From: Sphingobacteriaceae bacterium
GTDB lineage: Bacteria > Bacteroidota > Bacteroidia > Sphingobacteriales > Sphingobacteriaceae
DNA length: 64,000 nt
NCBI GenBank assembly: GCA_024645045.1
Contig: JAHEGO010000007.1
Location: 1 to 64,000 of the forward strand
Reading direction: 5' to 3'
Shown here in pieces: positions 55,324 through 64,000 of this stretch (positions within the stretch are counted from its first letter, which is position 1; each line of letters opens with the position of its first letter). The notes under the pieces were generated by a model. The model did no database searches. It was not told where the DNA came from and saw nothing but the letters and a program-made list of their open reading frames with translations. The position numbers were made by a program, and so were the translations under genes.

Positions 55324-57045
55324 TTATTCTTCCGTTACTTTTTGTAGTTCTGTTGTTAGAAAATGCATAAGTTCCTTTATGTATGCTGCAGAAAAATTAA
55401 ACTCAATGCCTGCTGTTTCATAAATTTCCTTCATCGATTTAGTATATCCTAATTTTAAAGCCGCTAAATATTGTTGTAATGTTTTCTCAGGATTAGCTAA
55501 GTAGTTCCTGTAAATTGCAATAGCGCCTAATTGAGCAATGGCATATTCTATGTAATAAAATGGCACTTCAAATAAATGCAATTGTTTTTGCCAAAGATTT
55601 TGTTTTTGAGCTGGATAGTTTGTCCAGTCTACAAAATTAGCGCCAAATCGATCAAAAATATTTTCCCAAGCTGCTGCTCTTTCTTCATTTGTATGTTTTG
55701 GATTTGTATAAATCCAATGTTGAAATGCATCAATGGTTGCAACCCAAGGGAGTGTTTTTAAGGTGTCTTTTAGTTGCTCAGCTTTAGCCGATTTCAAATC
55801 AGCTTCGTTGTCAAAAAATACATCCCAATGATTCATAGAAATTAATTCCATGCTCATCGAAGCTAATTCTGCAACTTCAGATGGTGTGTGTTTGAAATCA
55901 TTTAGCAGTAAATTACTGCTAACAAATGTATGAATTGCATGTCCTCCTTCATGAACCATAGTGGTTAAGTCACGAACGGAGTTTGCTGAGTTCATAAAAA
56001 TAAAAGGAGCACCTGTTTCTGCTAGTGGATAATTATAGCCACCTGGAGCTTTTCCTTTTCTAGCATCCAAATCCACAAGGTTGTTTGCTTTCATAATGGC
56101 TAAGTAATTACCAAGCTCAGGATTTATTTTTTTAAAACACAGAATGGTTTTGTCAATTAATTCATTGCCATTTGCAAATGGTTTTAGTGCAGCTTTCCCA
56201 GAAATATCCACTTCCGTATCAAATGGACTTAATGTTTCCAATCCCATTTTGGCAGCTCTCTTTATGCTATTTGCTTTCAAAATTGGCACTACTTCTTTTG
56301 CAATTGCATCATGAAACGTTATGCAATCAGCTGCATTATAATCAAACCTGCCTAATGCTTGAAATTGGTAATCTCTGAAGTTGTCAAATCCAGCGTTAGC
56401 AGCAACTTGGTGTCTAAGTTCAATGAGCTTATTGAATAATTCATCTAATTGTTGACGGTCTTGAAGTCTTCTTTGTTGAATGTTTTCATAAGCTGATTTC
56501 CTGATATTTCGATCTTGGTCTTTCAGGAAATTACTTGCTTGTTCTAAAGTATATTCTTGACCTTCAATGGTAACAGACATTGCACCGGCAATGCTTCCGT
56601 ATTGTTGTTGGGCTAGTTGTAATGCAGTAAAAATAGGCACATTGACTGCTCTGAAAAGTGCCAATTGATTTTTTAAACTTCTGATATAAATTTCATATTC
56701 ACTTATAGGAAGTTCATTTAAAAATTTGCAATCAACAATTTTTTGATTTAAAATATTTGAATAGGTTGCTAACTGTGGTTCAATGTTGGTTGCGAAATCT
56801 TCAAAAGATTTTAAAATTTCCTCATCTGTTGTATTGCAAGTCATTTTGATATATCGCCAAGCAAAATCTTCTTCTAATACAGCCTCTAGTTCACTTCTGT
56901 CTAACATCCATTTGTTAAGGTCTGAAACAGACGATATATTTCTTTTGACTAAATCTTCAAAGTAGGGATGGATATTATTCCAATTGATTTCAATAGTTGC
57001 AGGTAAAAAACATCTGGTTTTTTTTTGAATTGCGGTGTTGTTCAT
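55324..57045 (-). CDS. M3 family oligoendopeptidase
   Basis: 573 aa cytoplasmic zinc peptidase. The metal motif HEGGH is at 365-369 (TTMVHEGGHAIHTF), with the third ligand Glu in ASMSMELISM about 30 residues later. The N-terminal 200 residues are the helical PepF-like cap. It degrades short peptides. Third gene of the ysxC - ubiA-like - M3 transcript; begins 5 nt after the UbiA-family stop. Confidence 0.92.
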   Translation of the reverse strand: MNNTAIQKKTRCFLPATIEINWNNIHPYFEDLVKRNISSVSDLNKWMLDRSELEAVLEEDFAWRYIKMTCNTTDEEILKSFEDFATNIEPQLATYSNILNQKIVDCKFLNELPISEYEIYIRSLKNQLALFRAVNVPIFTALQLAQQQYGSIAGAMSVTIEGQEYTLEQASNFLKDQDRNIRKSAYENIQQRRLQDRQQLDELFNKLIELRHQVAANAGFDNFRDYQFQALGRFDYNAADCITFHDAIAKEVVPILKANSIKRAAKMGLETLSPFDTEVDISGKAALKPFANGNELIDKTILCFKKINPELGNYLAIMKANNLVDLDARKGKAPGGYNYPLAETGAPFIFMNSANSVRDLTTMVHEGGHAIHTFVSSNLLLNDFKHTPSEVAELASMSMELISMNHWDVFFDNEADLKSAKAEQLKDTLKTLPWVATIDAFQHWIYTNPKHTNEERAAAWENIFDRFGANFVDWTNYPAQKQNLWQKQLHLFEVPFYYIEYAIAQLGAIAIYRNYLANPEKTLQQYLAALKLGYTKSMKEIYETAGIEFNFSAAYIKELMHFLTTELQKVTEE

Positions 57046-57049
57046 GAAA

Positions 57050-57901
57050 TTATTTGGTGAAATAGTCTAAAAGAAAAAAAACTGCAAACGCAACACTGGC
57101 AATGCCATTTGTTGTCATGAATGCAAGGTTTACCTTGCTTAAATCATTTGGTTTTACTATGCTATGTTGGTAAACCAACATGCTTCCAAAAATGAAAAGC
57201 CCAATCCAATAAAACAATCCAAATGGATTGTAAAATACCGGTATTAAAATAAAAATGAATGACAGAATATGTAAAAGTGTAGAAAGTTTTAATGCTCGAA
57301 CTTTTCCTAATGCGCTAGGTATTGAATTTAAAGAAAGTTCACTGTCAATAGATATATCTTGCATCGCATAAATAATATCGAAACCACTTACCCATGTTAT
57401 AACTGAAAGGGAATACCAAATGGGTAACATATTAAAGGTGCCTGTAACGCTCAGGTATGCGCCTATGGGTGCAAGAGATAAGCCAAGTCCTAAAACGAAA
57501 TGGCATAACGAAGTGAATCTTTTCGTAAAACTATAACCTAATATAATGAGCAATGCAATTGGTGATAAGTAAAAACAAATTGAATTAATGAAATAAGTTG
57601 CAATTACAAAAAGCAAACTGTTTATGATTACATAAAACAATGCGGTATTTGGACTGATAATTCCAGCGGGAATTTCTCTTGTTTTTGTTCTTGGATTTTT
57701 TTCGTCAAATGCCCTGTCTATGTATCTGTTAAAGGCCATTGCTGCGCTTCTTGCAAATACCATACAAGCTAACATCAATATAAATTTTTGAAAATTAAAA
57801 ACACCGCTATGGTTTGAAATTCCTAAAAAGAAACCAATAATTGCAAATGGTAAAGCAAAAATAGTATGACTAAATTTTATAAGTGATAAATAATTTTTCA
57901 T
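57050..57901 (-). CDS. UbiA-family prenyltransferase
   Basis: 283 aa, about 8-9 membrane segments. The prenyl-diphosphate motif NRYIDRAFDEKNPRTKTRE (about 58-76) and the second DISIDSEL stretch (about 182-189) are as in UbiA/MqnP-like enzymes that attach a polyprenyl chain to an aromatic acid in quinone synthesis. The sequence type fits the MqnP group of the futalosine route, but no other mqn gene is present, so this is tentative. It shares 1 nt with ysxC. Confidence 0.85.
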   Translation of the reverse strand: MKNYLSLIKFSHTIFALPFAIIGFFLGISNHSGVFNFQKFILMLACMVFARSAAMAFNRYIDRAFDEKNPRTKTREIPAGIISPNTALFYVIINSLLFVIATYFINSICFYLSPIALLIILGYSFTKRFTSLCHFVLGLGLSLAPIGAYLSVTGTFNMLPIWYSLSVITWVSGFDIIYAMQDISIDSELSLNSIPSALGKVRALKLSTLLHILSFIFILIPVFYNPFGLFYWIGLFIFGSMLVYQHSIVKPNDLSKVNLAFMTTNGIASVAFAVFFLLDYFTK

Positions 57902-58512
57902 TAGAATGATGGGGTCGTATATTGACTATTGATTTCATCAATATAATTCAACAATTCGTCTTTTCCGGTAAGTTCTTCTGCGGAAGTAATAAAATGCGCT
58001 GGTAGTTCTTCCCATGTTTCTAATAGGTGTTTGGTGAAGAGTTCAACATTGGTTTGTGTTTTTAATTTTGATTGTTTATCTGCTTTAGTAAAAACAATTG
58101 AAAATGGAATGCCTTTGCTACCTAGCCAATTGATAAACTCAATGTCGTTTTTTTGTGGGCTTAACCTAGAATCAATTAAAACCATTACACATTGCAGATT
58201 TTCTCTGCTTTCTAAATAAGTTTTAATCATTCTTTCCCAAGCGCTTCTATTGGTTCTTGCAGTTTTTGCAAAGCCATAGCCAGGTAAATCCACTAAGTAC
58301 CAATTGCTGTTGATTAAAAAGTGATTAATAACTTGCGTTTTACCAGGGTTCTGAGAAGTTTTTGCTAAGCCTTTTTTATTGCAGAGCATATTTATTAAAG
58401 AAGATTTACCAACATTAGAACGACCAATAAAGGCGTATTCAGGCATATTGGGAGCTGGTAATCGGTCTTGTTTGGTATTGCTAATTACAAACTCTGCGGT
58501 TCTAATATTCAT
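57901..58512 (-). CDS. ysxC: Ribosome biogenesis GTP-binding protein YsxC/EngB
   Basis: 203 aa. GTPase motifs: G1 GRSNVGKSS at 30-38, G3 DLPGYGFAK, and G4 TKAD. It assists assembly of the 50S subunit. Length is normal. First gene of an operon with the UbiA-family and M3 genes. Confidence 0.95.
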   Translation of the reverse strand: MNIRTAEFVISNTKQDRLPAPNMPEYAFIGRSNVGKSSLINMLCNKKGLAKTSQNPGKTQVINHFLINSNWYLVDLPGYGFAKTARTNRSAWERMIKTYLESRENLQCVMVLIDSRLSPQKNDIEFINWLGSKGIPFSIVFTKADKQSKLKTQTNVELFTKHLLETWEELPAHFITSAEELTGKDELLNYIDEINSQYTTPSF

Positions 58513-58538
58513 CCTATAAATCTAAGCTTTCTTTGTGG

Positions 58539-60008
58539 TTATTTTAATAAGTTTTCCCAAGCAACTTGGTTTTGAATAATAGATTTTAAATCTTTAATAG
58601 CCACTCTTTCTTGTTGCATGCTGTCACGGTGTCTGATAGTTACCGTATCGTTTTCTAAAGAATCGTAATCTATTGTGATGCAGAATGGCGTGCCAATTGC
58701 ATCCTGTCTTCTGTATCTTTTACCAATAGAATCTTTTTCATCGTATTGCATGTTGAAATCAAATTTCATGTCATCCATAATGGCTCTTGCTTTTTCTGGC
58801 AAACCATCTTTTTTAGTTAATGGCATAACAGTGGCCTTGATAGGAGCGAGTGCAGGGTGAAATTTCAATACAACACGGCTGTCAACTTTATCTCCTTCAG
58901 ATAAATCTTCTTCGGCATATGCATTGCATAACGTTAATAAAAACATTCTATCTAAACCAATAGATGTTTCAATTACATAAGGAACATAATTTCCGTAAGG
59001 TTTACCTTGTTCGTCTAAATCGTTATCGAAATATTGTAATTTCTTTTTTGAATGTTCTTGGTGTTGTTTTAAATCAAAGTCTGTTCTGGAGTGAATTCCT
59101 TCTACTTCCTTGAACCCGAATGGAAATTCAAATTCAATATCGACAGCTGCATTTGCGTAATGTGCAAGTTTTGCATGGTCGTGGTAACGGTATTTCAAGT
59201 TTGAAGTTCCTAAGGCTAAGTGCCATTTCAAACGGGCTTCTTTCCAGTAAGCATACCATTGCATTTCAGTGCCTGGTCTTACAAAGAATTGCATTTCCAT
59301 TTGTTCAAATTCACGCATTCGCATAATGAACTGTCTCGCAATTACTTCGTTTCGGAATGCTTTGCCAATTTGAGCAATTCCAAATGGTACTTTCATTCGC
59401 CCTGTTTTTTGAACATTTAAAAAGTTAACAAAAATACCCTGTGCTGTTTCTGGTCTCAAATAGACTGCGTCTGCTTCTTCTGCAATGGAACCAAATTGCG
59501 TGCTAAACATCAAATTAAATTGTCTTACTTCTGTCCAATTTGCGGTGCCAGAAATCGGGCATTTAATTTGATGGTCTATGATGAGTTGGCGTAATGCGAC
59601 TAAGTCATCTGTTGCAAGTGCGGCGTCCATTGCGTTTTGCAATTCGCTGGCTTTTGTGTTTTCGCCTTCGTTTTCGTAAAAAGTAATTTTATCTTCTATT
59701 AAATTATCGGCACGATATCTTTTGTTAGAGTCTTTGTTGTCAATCATTGGATCGTTAAAACCATCTACGTGACCCGATGCTTTCCAAATTTTAGGGTGCA
59801 TAAAAATTGCAGAATCTAAGCCCACAATATTTTCGTGCATTTGCACCATTGATTTCCACCAATAGGTTTTGATATTATTTTTTAACTCAACGCCTAATTG
59901 ACCATAATCATAAACGGCACTTAAGCCATCATAAATTTCACTTGACTGGAATACAAACCCGTATTCTTTAGCATGTGAAGTAACATTCTTAAATAAATCT
60001 TCTTTCAT
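58539..60008 (-). CDS. glyS: Glycyl-tRNA synthetase
   Basis: About 489 aa, the alpha2-type class II synthetase. Motif 2 is FRNEVIARQFIMRMREFEQME, motif 3 is GLDRMFLLTL, and the ETAQGIFVNF segment is also conserved. The N-terminal KEDLFKNVTSHAKEYGFVF matches family starts, so I chose the ATG at 60008; another ATG three codons upstream at 60017 is possible. A -7 box lies just upstream. It ligates glycine to tRNA-Gly. Confidence 0.96.
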   Translation of the reverse strand: MKEDLFKNVTSHAKEYGFVFQSSEIYDGLSAVYDYGQLGVELKNNIKTYWWKSMVQMHENIVGLDSAIFMHPKIWKASGHVDGFNDPMIDNKDSNKRYRADNLIEDKITFYENEGENTKASELQNAMDAALATDDLVALRQLIIDHQIKCPISGTANWTEVRQFNLMFSTQFGSIAEEADAVYLRPETAQGIFVNFLNVQKTGRMKVPFGIAQIGKAFRNEVIARQFIMRMREFEQMEMQFFVRPGTEMQWYAYWKEARLKWHLALGTSNLKYRYHDHAKLAHYANAAVDIEFEFPFGFKEVEGIHSRTDFDLKQHQEHSKKKLQYFDNDLDEQGKPYGNYVPYVIETSIGLDRMFLLTLCNAYAEEDLSEGDKVDSRVVLKFHPALAPIKATVMPLTKKDGLPEKARAIMDDMKFDFNMQYDEKDSIGKRYRRQDAIGTPFCITIDYDSLENDTVTIRHRDSMQQERVAIKDLKSIIQNQVAWENLLK

Positions 60009-60021
60009 TATACTCATCTTG

Positions 60022-60029
60022 CAAAGATA
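60022..60029 (-). promoter_or_regulatory. -7 box of glyS
   Basis: TATCTTTG on the minus strand is an exact TAnnTTTG match. The transcript would start about 60017, either leaderless (ATG at 60017) or with a leader of about 9 nt (ATG at 60008). No TTG at -33 was seen. Confidence 0.5.
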
Positions 60030-60183
60030 AGGGAATGCGCGAATTTTGAAAGGAATAAAGGCCTTAAATGGCCTCAATTTGCTAAAAAATCATTTTTTTT
60101 AGATTATCTTGCATATTGGCCATTACTTAGTAAATTCGCTTTCTTATTAAATGGCTTAGTTCAGAAATTTAAAATAAATAGCA

Positions 60184-61092
60184 GTGTCGGTAATCGTAGA
60201 TCAATTAACAAAAGTATATGGATCGCAAATAGCGGTGAACCAAATTTCTTTTCAAGCTGAGCCAGGAAAAATTGTAGGTTTTTTAGGCCCTAATGGAGCA
60301 GGTAAATCAACCACCATGAAAATGATTACTGGTTTTATTCCTCCAAGTTCAGGTACCGCCAAGGTTTGTGGTTTTGATATTACCACACAGTCAATGGATG
60401 TTAGAAAATGCATTGGATACTTGCCAGAGAATAACCCATTATATTTGGATATGTATGTGAAAGAATTTCTTTCATTTATTGCAGGGCTTCAACACCTCGA
60501 AAACCCTACTATGCGCATCAAAGAAATGATTGAGCAAACAGGTTTGGAAAGAGAACAATTCAAAAAGATTTCACAATTATCAAAAGGATATCGTCAACGT
60601 GTAGGCCTTGCACAGGCCATGTTGCATGATCCAAAAGTTTTAATTCTAGATGAGCCAACAACAGGTTTGGATCCAAATCAATTGGTAGAAATTAGAAAAT
60701 TAATAAAGCAATTGGGCAAGGAAAAAACCGTCATTCTTTCTACGCATATTATGCAAGAAGTAGAAGCTGTTTGCGATCAAGTAGTGATTATTAATAAGGG
60801 AGTGATTGTGGCCAATGATGAAACGAAAAACTTGCAAGTAACAGCAATAAAACAAGTTTCCTATATTGTTGAGTTTGATCAAAATGTACCTCAAAATAAT
60901 TTATTAAAAATCCCTGGAGTGGTTGCTGCGCAAGCCTTAACAGATAAGTCGTGGGTTTTGCAAACGAATGTTCAATTAGATGTTCGTAAAAATATATTTG
61001 ATTTTGCAGTCCAAAACAATCTGGTATTGTTGAGTATTCAAAAAGAAGAAGAAAAGTTAGAAGATATTTTCAGAAAACTAACTTCAAATTAA
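60184..61092 (+). CDS. gldA: ABC transporter ATP-binding protein, GldA-type
   Basis: 302 aa. Walker A GPNGAGKS at 35-42, signature LSKGYRQRVGLAQA, Walker B VLILDEPTTGLDP and the switch His in LSTHIM. Translation begins at a GTG codon; no in-frame ATG precedes it. Followed after 12 nt by the permease gene. With gldF and gldG it forms the GldAFG transporter linked to gliding in Flavobacterium; many non-gliding Bacteroidota also carry it. Confidence 0.88.
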   Translation: MSVIVDQLTKVYGSQIAVNQISFQAEPGKIVGFLGPNGAGKSTTMKMITGFIPPSSGTAKVCGFDITTQSMDVRKCIGYLPENNPLYLDMYVKEFLSFIAGLQHLENPTMRIKEMIEQTGLEREQFKKISQLSKGYRQRVGLAQAMLHDPKVLILDEPTTGLDPNQLVEIRKLIKQLGKEKTVILSTHIMQEVEAVCDQVVIINKGVIVANDETKNLQVTAIKQVSYIVEFDQNVPQNNLLKIPGVVAAQALTDKSWVLQTNVQLDVRKNIFDFAVQNNLVLLSIQKEEEKLEDIFRKLTSN

Positions 61093-61104
61093 TAGATCTA
61101 TCAG

Positions 61105-61833
61105 ATGTATACGATATTTAAAAAAGAAATTGCTGCCTTTTTGAGTTCATTAATAGCATACATTGCTATAGTGATTTTTCTAATTGTCATCGGGTTATTT
61201 GTGTGGGTTTTCCCCGATACAAGTGTGTTGGGTTATGGCTTTGCTACTTTAGATAGCTTGTTTAATATAGCACCTTGGGTATTCATGTTTTTAATACCGG
61301 CCATAACGATGCGTTCATTTTCAGAAGAACAAAAAACGGGAACAATAGAGTTGTTGACTACAAGGCCTTTAACGGATTTGCAAATAATTATTGGAAAATA
61401 TTTCGCAGGTTTAGTGTTGGTTTTCTTCGCCATATTACCAACAGTCATTTATTATTTTTCAATTTATCAATTAGGTAGTATAAAAGGAAATATTGATTCC
61501 GGCGCGGTATTAGGCTCTTATATTGGTTTGTTGTTTTTAGGGGCTTGCTTTGTAGCAGTTGGAATTTTTTGTTCGGCAATGAGCGACAATCAAATTGTTG
61601 CTTTTATTATAGCAGTGTTTTTGTGCTTTATTTGTTACTCAGGATTCGAGTCGTTTAGTCAACTTGATTTGTTTGGTAAAGTAGATGATTTTGTAGCAAA
61701 GTTAGGCATTAACAACCATTACTTATCTATCAGTAGAGGTGTAATGGATTCAAGAGATGTGGTTTATTTTATGAGTTTTATTTTGGTATTTATACTTGGA
61801 ACTAAAACAAAATTAGAAAGCAGAAAGTGGTAG
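61105..61833 (+). CDS. gldF: GldF-type ABC transporter permease
   Basis: 242 aa with six membrane segments. The start MYTIFKKEIAAFLSSLIAYI and the FLIPAITMRSFSEEQKTGTIELL stretch are typical of ABC-2 family permeases. Its stop overlaps the next start by 7 nt, so translation is coupled. Confidence 0.88.
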   Translation: MYTIFKKEIAAFLSSLIAYIAIVIFLIVIGLFVWVFPDTSVLGYGFATLDSLFNIAPWVFMFLIPAITMRSFSEEQKTGTIELLTTRPLTDLQIIIGKYFAGLVLVFFAILPTVIYYFSIYQLGSIKGNIDSGAVLGSYIGLLFLGACFVAVGIFCSAMSDNQIVAFIIAVFLCFICYSGFESFSQLDLFGKVDDFVAKLGINNHYLSISRGVMDSRDVVYFMSFILVFILGTKTKLESRKW

Positions 61834-63536
61834 AAGCGCAAAAAAATAACAAGAAACGTTCGTTAAAAAGCCAGGCTTTTTTTGAATTAAGTGTTTTTAT
61901 TGCAGGAATTATATTGATTAATATGATTGCTGGGTTTTTATTTTTTCGTGTTGATTTCACTAAAGAAAAAAGATTCACACTATCTAATGCAAGTAAAAAC
62001 TTAGTAAGCAATTTACAAGATGTTGTTTATGTAAAAGTTTATTTAGATGGAGAATTTCCGGCTGGTTTCAAAAGATTACGAAATGCAACCAAAGAAACAC
62101 TAGACGACTTAAGGGCTTATGCAGGCGGCAATTTAGAATATGAATTCATTAACCCTACTGCTGATCCAGATTTAAAAGTTCGCGACGAGGTATTACAACA
62201 ATTATTAAAAAAAGGACTCACGCCAATTAATGTTCAAGTTAGTGATGAAAATGGAGCAAGGCAGCAAATTGTAGTGCCAGGTGCTATTGTTTCATTCCGC
62301 GGAAAAGAAATTGCAATTCCATTATTGCAAAGTAATACTGTTGCAAATTCTGCAGATGAAGTATTGAATAACTCGGTGATGAATTTAGAGTTTCAATTAG
62401 TAAGTGCAATTAAAAAAGCAACTACTTTTGATAGACCTAAAATTGCATTTATATATGGTCATGGTGAATTAGACACGCTACAAACTGCTGATGTTATTAA
62501 GTCGCTAAGAGCATCATATCAAGTTGATTTTGTTTACTTGCCAGCAACCGCACCAAAAGATTTATTAGCATATAAGTCAATTATTATTGCTAAGCCTAAA
62601 ACCGCATACAATGAAGGCGAAAAGTTCAACATTGATCAATACATAATGCAAGGAGGCAGGGTGTTGTGGATGGTAGAAAATTTGATGGCCGACATGGATA
62701 GTTTAGGTAAAGATGCAAGTATGATGACTAGCACCTTTAACCTTAATCTAGAAGATCAGTTATTTACTTATGGTGCAAGAATAAATAACGATTTAATTCA
62801 AGATGTTCAATGCGCACCAATTCCAGTAGTCACTGGTAATGTAGGTTCACAAACACAATCCGATTTAATGCCTTGGTTGTTTTATCCAATTTTTATTCCT
62901 AATTCTTCACATCCTGTTGTTAAAAATTTAGATGGGGTAAGAGCTGAGTTTGCAAATACCATAGATACCATTCAAGTAGCAGGAATTACAAAGACCGCTT
63001 TATTACAAAGCTCTAAATACACTAAAGTATTGAATGCGCCTGTTAGGGTGTCTTTAAATATGTTAGCAATTGAGCCTAACCCTTTACAATTCAATAAAAA
63101 TGCAATGATGGCTGCAGTTGCATTGGAAGGTAAATTTAATTCGCTTTATAAAAATAGACTAGTTGTGAAAAATGATTCTATTAAATTTATTGAGCAGAGT
63201 AAGTCTACTCGCATGATTGTAGTTTCTGATGGAGACATCATTAAAAACTTTGTTGCTAAAAAAGACAGTGCTGTTTATCCTTTAGGTTATGATCGTTTTA
63301 CAAAGCAAACTTTTGCTAACAAGAATTTTGTATTAAATGCCATCGACTATTTGTCCGATGATGATAATATTATTGATGCAAGAACTAAAGAAGTAAAACT
63401 CAGAACACTTGATAAAGGGAAAATAAAAAAGCAAAAATTAAATTGGCAAATAATGAATATTTTATTGCCTAATTTATTGGTTGTGTTAGTTGGAATAGTT
63501 TTATTCTATTCAAGAAAAAGAAAATATACACGTTAG
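61827..63536 (+). CDS. gldG: GldG-type ABC transporter auxiliary protein
   Basis: 569 aa. N-terminal membrane anchor (about 22-42), then a large periplasmic region (FTKEKRFTLSNASKNLVSNL...) including the gliding-associated ABC transporter substrate-binding-like domain, and a C-terminal membrane segment (about 545-562). Begins at a GTG overlapping the gldF stop. Length and layout fit GldG. Precise role of the domain in transport is not known. Confidence 0.85.
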   Translation: MVEAQKNNKKRSLKSQAFFELSVFIAGIILINMIAGFLFFRVDFTKEKRFTLSNASKNLVSNLQDVVYVKVYLDGEFPAGFKRLRNATKETLDDLRAYAGGNLEYEFINPTADPDLKVRDEVLQQLLKKGLTPINVQVSDENGARQQIVVPGAIVSFRGKEIAIPLLQSNTVANSADEVLNNSVMNLEFQLVSAIKKATTFDRPKIAFIYGHGELDTLQTADVIKSLRASYQVDFVYLPATAPKDLLAYKSIIIAKPKTAYNEGEKFNIDQYIMQGGRVLWMVENLMADMDSLGKDASMMTSTFNLNLEDQLFTYGARINNDLIQDVQCAPIPVVTGNVGSQTQSDLMPWLFYPIFIPNSSHPVVKNLDGVRAEFANTIDTIQVAGITKTALLQSSKYTKVLNAPVRVSLNMLAIEPNPLQFNKNAMMAAVALEGKFNSLYKNRLVVKNDSIKFIEQSKSTRMIVVSDGDIIKNFVAKKDSAVYPLGYDRFTKQTFANKNFVLNAIDYLSDDDNIIDARTKEVKLRTLDKGKIKKQKLNWQIMNILLPNLLVVLVGIVLFYSRKRKYTR

Positions 63537-63544
63537 AAAAATCG

Positions 63545-64000
63545 ATGAAAAAAAATATTGTTTATCTTGTAATACTTGCATGCCTTGCATTTGCGGCTAT
63601 CTATCTTTTTAAGTTTAAAGGCGATCGTTCTTCTATTTCTGCTCAATTAAAAGATTTTGCAATCGCCGATACCGCTCAAATTTCACGTATTGTTTTAACA
63701 GATAAGCAAGGAAGAATTTTAAATTTAACTAGACAAAAAACTGGTTGGTTTGCGAATGATTCTATTCCTGCTAGAAAAGATATTATTCAAGTCATATTGG
63801 AGACATTAAAGAGGGTTGAAGTGAAATCTCCTGTAAATAAACCAATGCGTGAAAATGTCATGAAGCAATTATCGACAGGTGCAATTAAAGTTCAGGTTTA
63901 TGAAAATGAATCAATCAGCAAATGTTTTTTTGTAGGTGGTCCAACAATGGATGGCACAGGAACCTTTATGATATTAGAGGATGCAGATGAGCCGCTAATT
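63545..64000 (+). CDS. DUF4340-type membrane-anchored protein, 5' part
   Basis: Open reading frame from the ATG at 63545 to the window end, 152 codons with no stop, so the 3' part is missing. An N-terminal hydrophobic anchor (about 5-22, IVYLVILACLAFAAIYLF) is followed by DUF4340-like sequence: QISRIVLTDKQGRILNLTR, TGWFANDSIPARKDII and a VEVKSPVNKPM stretch. It starts 8 nt after gldG, so probably belongs to the same operon. Confidence 0.75.
   Translation, partial: MKKNIVYLVILACLAFAAIYLFKFKGDRSSISAQLKDFAIADTAQISRIVLTDKQGRILNLTRQKTGWFANDSIPARKDIIQVILETLKRVEVKSPVNKPMRENVMKQLSTGAIKVQVYENESISKCFFVGGPTMDGTGTFMILEDADEPLI

Overview
The window looks like a chromosome segment of a Bacteroidota bacterium, probably near Chitinophagaceae; the family is inferred and not proven. 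The evidence is low GC, SusC/SusD-type glycan uptake, four proteins with type IX secretion (T9SS) C-terminal sorting domains, a GldA/GldF/GldG-type ABC module, an atpD-atpC pair away from the other atp genes, few Shine-Dalgarno sites, and many upstream boxes matching the Bacteroidota -7 element TAnnTTTG, some with TTG 19-20 nt upstream. No mobile element, tRNA, CRISPR array or integrase was seen.

Layout. 1-105: 3' end of a 5S rRNA and its terminator. 0.2-6.9 kb: acyl-ACP desaturase, an ATP-cone/PD-(D/E)XK nuclease, a beta-CASP metallo-beta-lactamase RNase-like protein and a fused isobutyryl-CoA mutase (IcmF). 7.1-10.8 kb: an ECF sigma factor, a membrane protein and a beta-barrel protein in one operon, then a T9SS cargo protein. 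10.9-20.2 kb: atpC, atpD, dnaE, trxA, a DUF58 protein, a class III aminotransferase and corA. 20.2-24.8 kb: a split transketolase whose two subunit genes flank two tandem von Willebrand A (vWA) proteins. 24.9-30.4 kb: bcp, an M23 peptidase, an FAH-family protein, a minimal sorting-domain protein and a KUP potassium transporter. 30.4-54.5 kb: a large maltose/starch locus. 54.6-60.0 kb: glycosyltransferase, M3 peptidase, UbiA-family prenyltransferase, YsxC/EngB GTPase and glycyl-tRNA synthetase. 60.2-64.0 kb: gldA-gldF-gldG and a DUF4340 protein cut by the window end.

The starch/maltose locus reads as a full pathway. A T9SS-exported GH13 amylase and a secreted four-repeat protein would act outside the cell. 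SusC/SusD and two accessory exported proteins would capture oligosaccharides. Three GH13 enzymes with signal peptides would trim them in the periplasm. An MFS disaccharide transporter would import maltose. GH65 phosphorylase, beta-phosphoglucomutase and a BadF-type sugar kinase would turn it into glucose 6-phosphate. A Nudix-type regulator with a degenerate Nudix box lies at the head of the locus.

The most interesting signal is a palindrome family, KTGTA-N5-TACAM, found at five places, all in regulatory gaps: once between the Nudix regulator and the kinase operon, three times between the divergent starch-binding and amylase/SusCD transcripts, and once upstream of the promoter of the transketolase/vWA operon. 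I propose one regulator, most simply the local Nudix protein, connecting starch use, maltose phosphorolysis and the non-oxidative pentose phosphate pathway.
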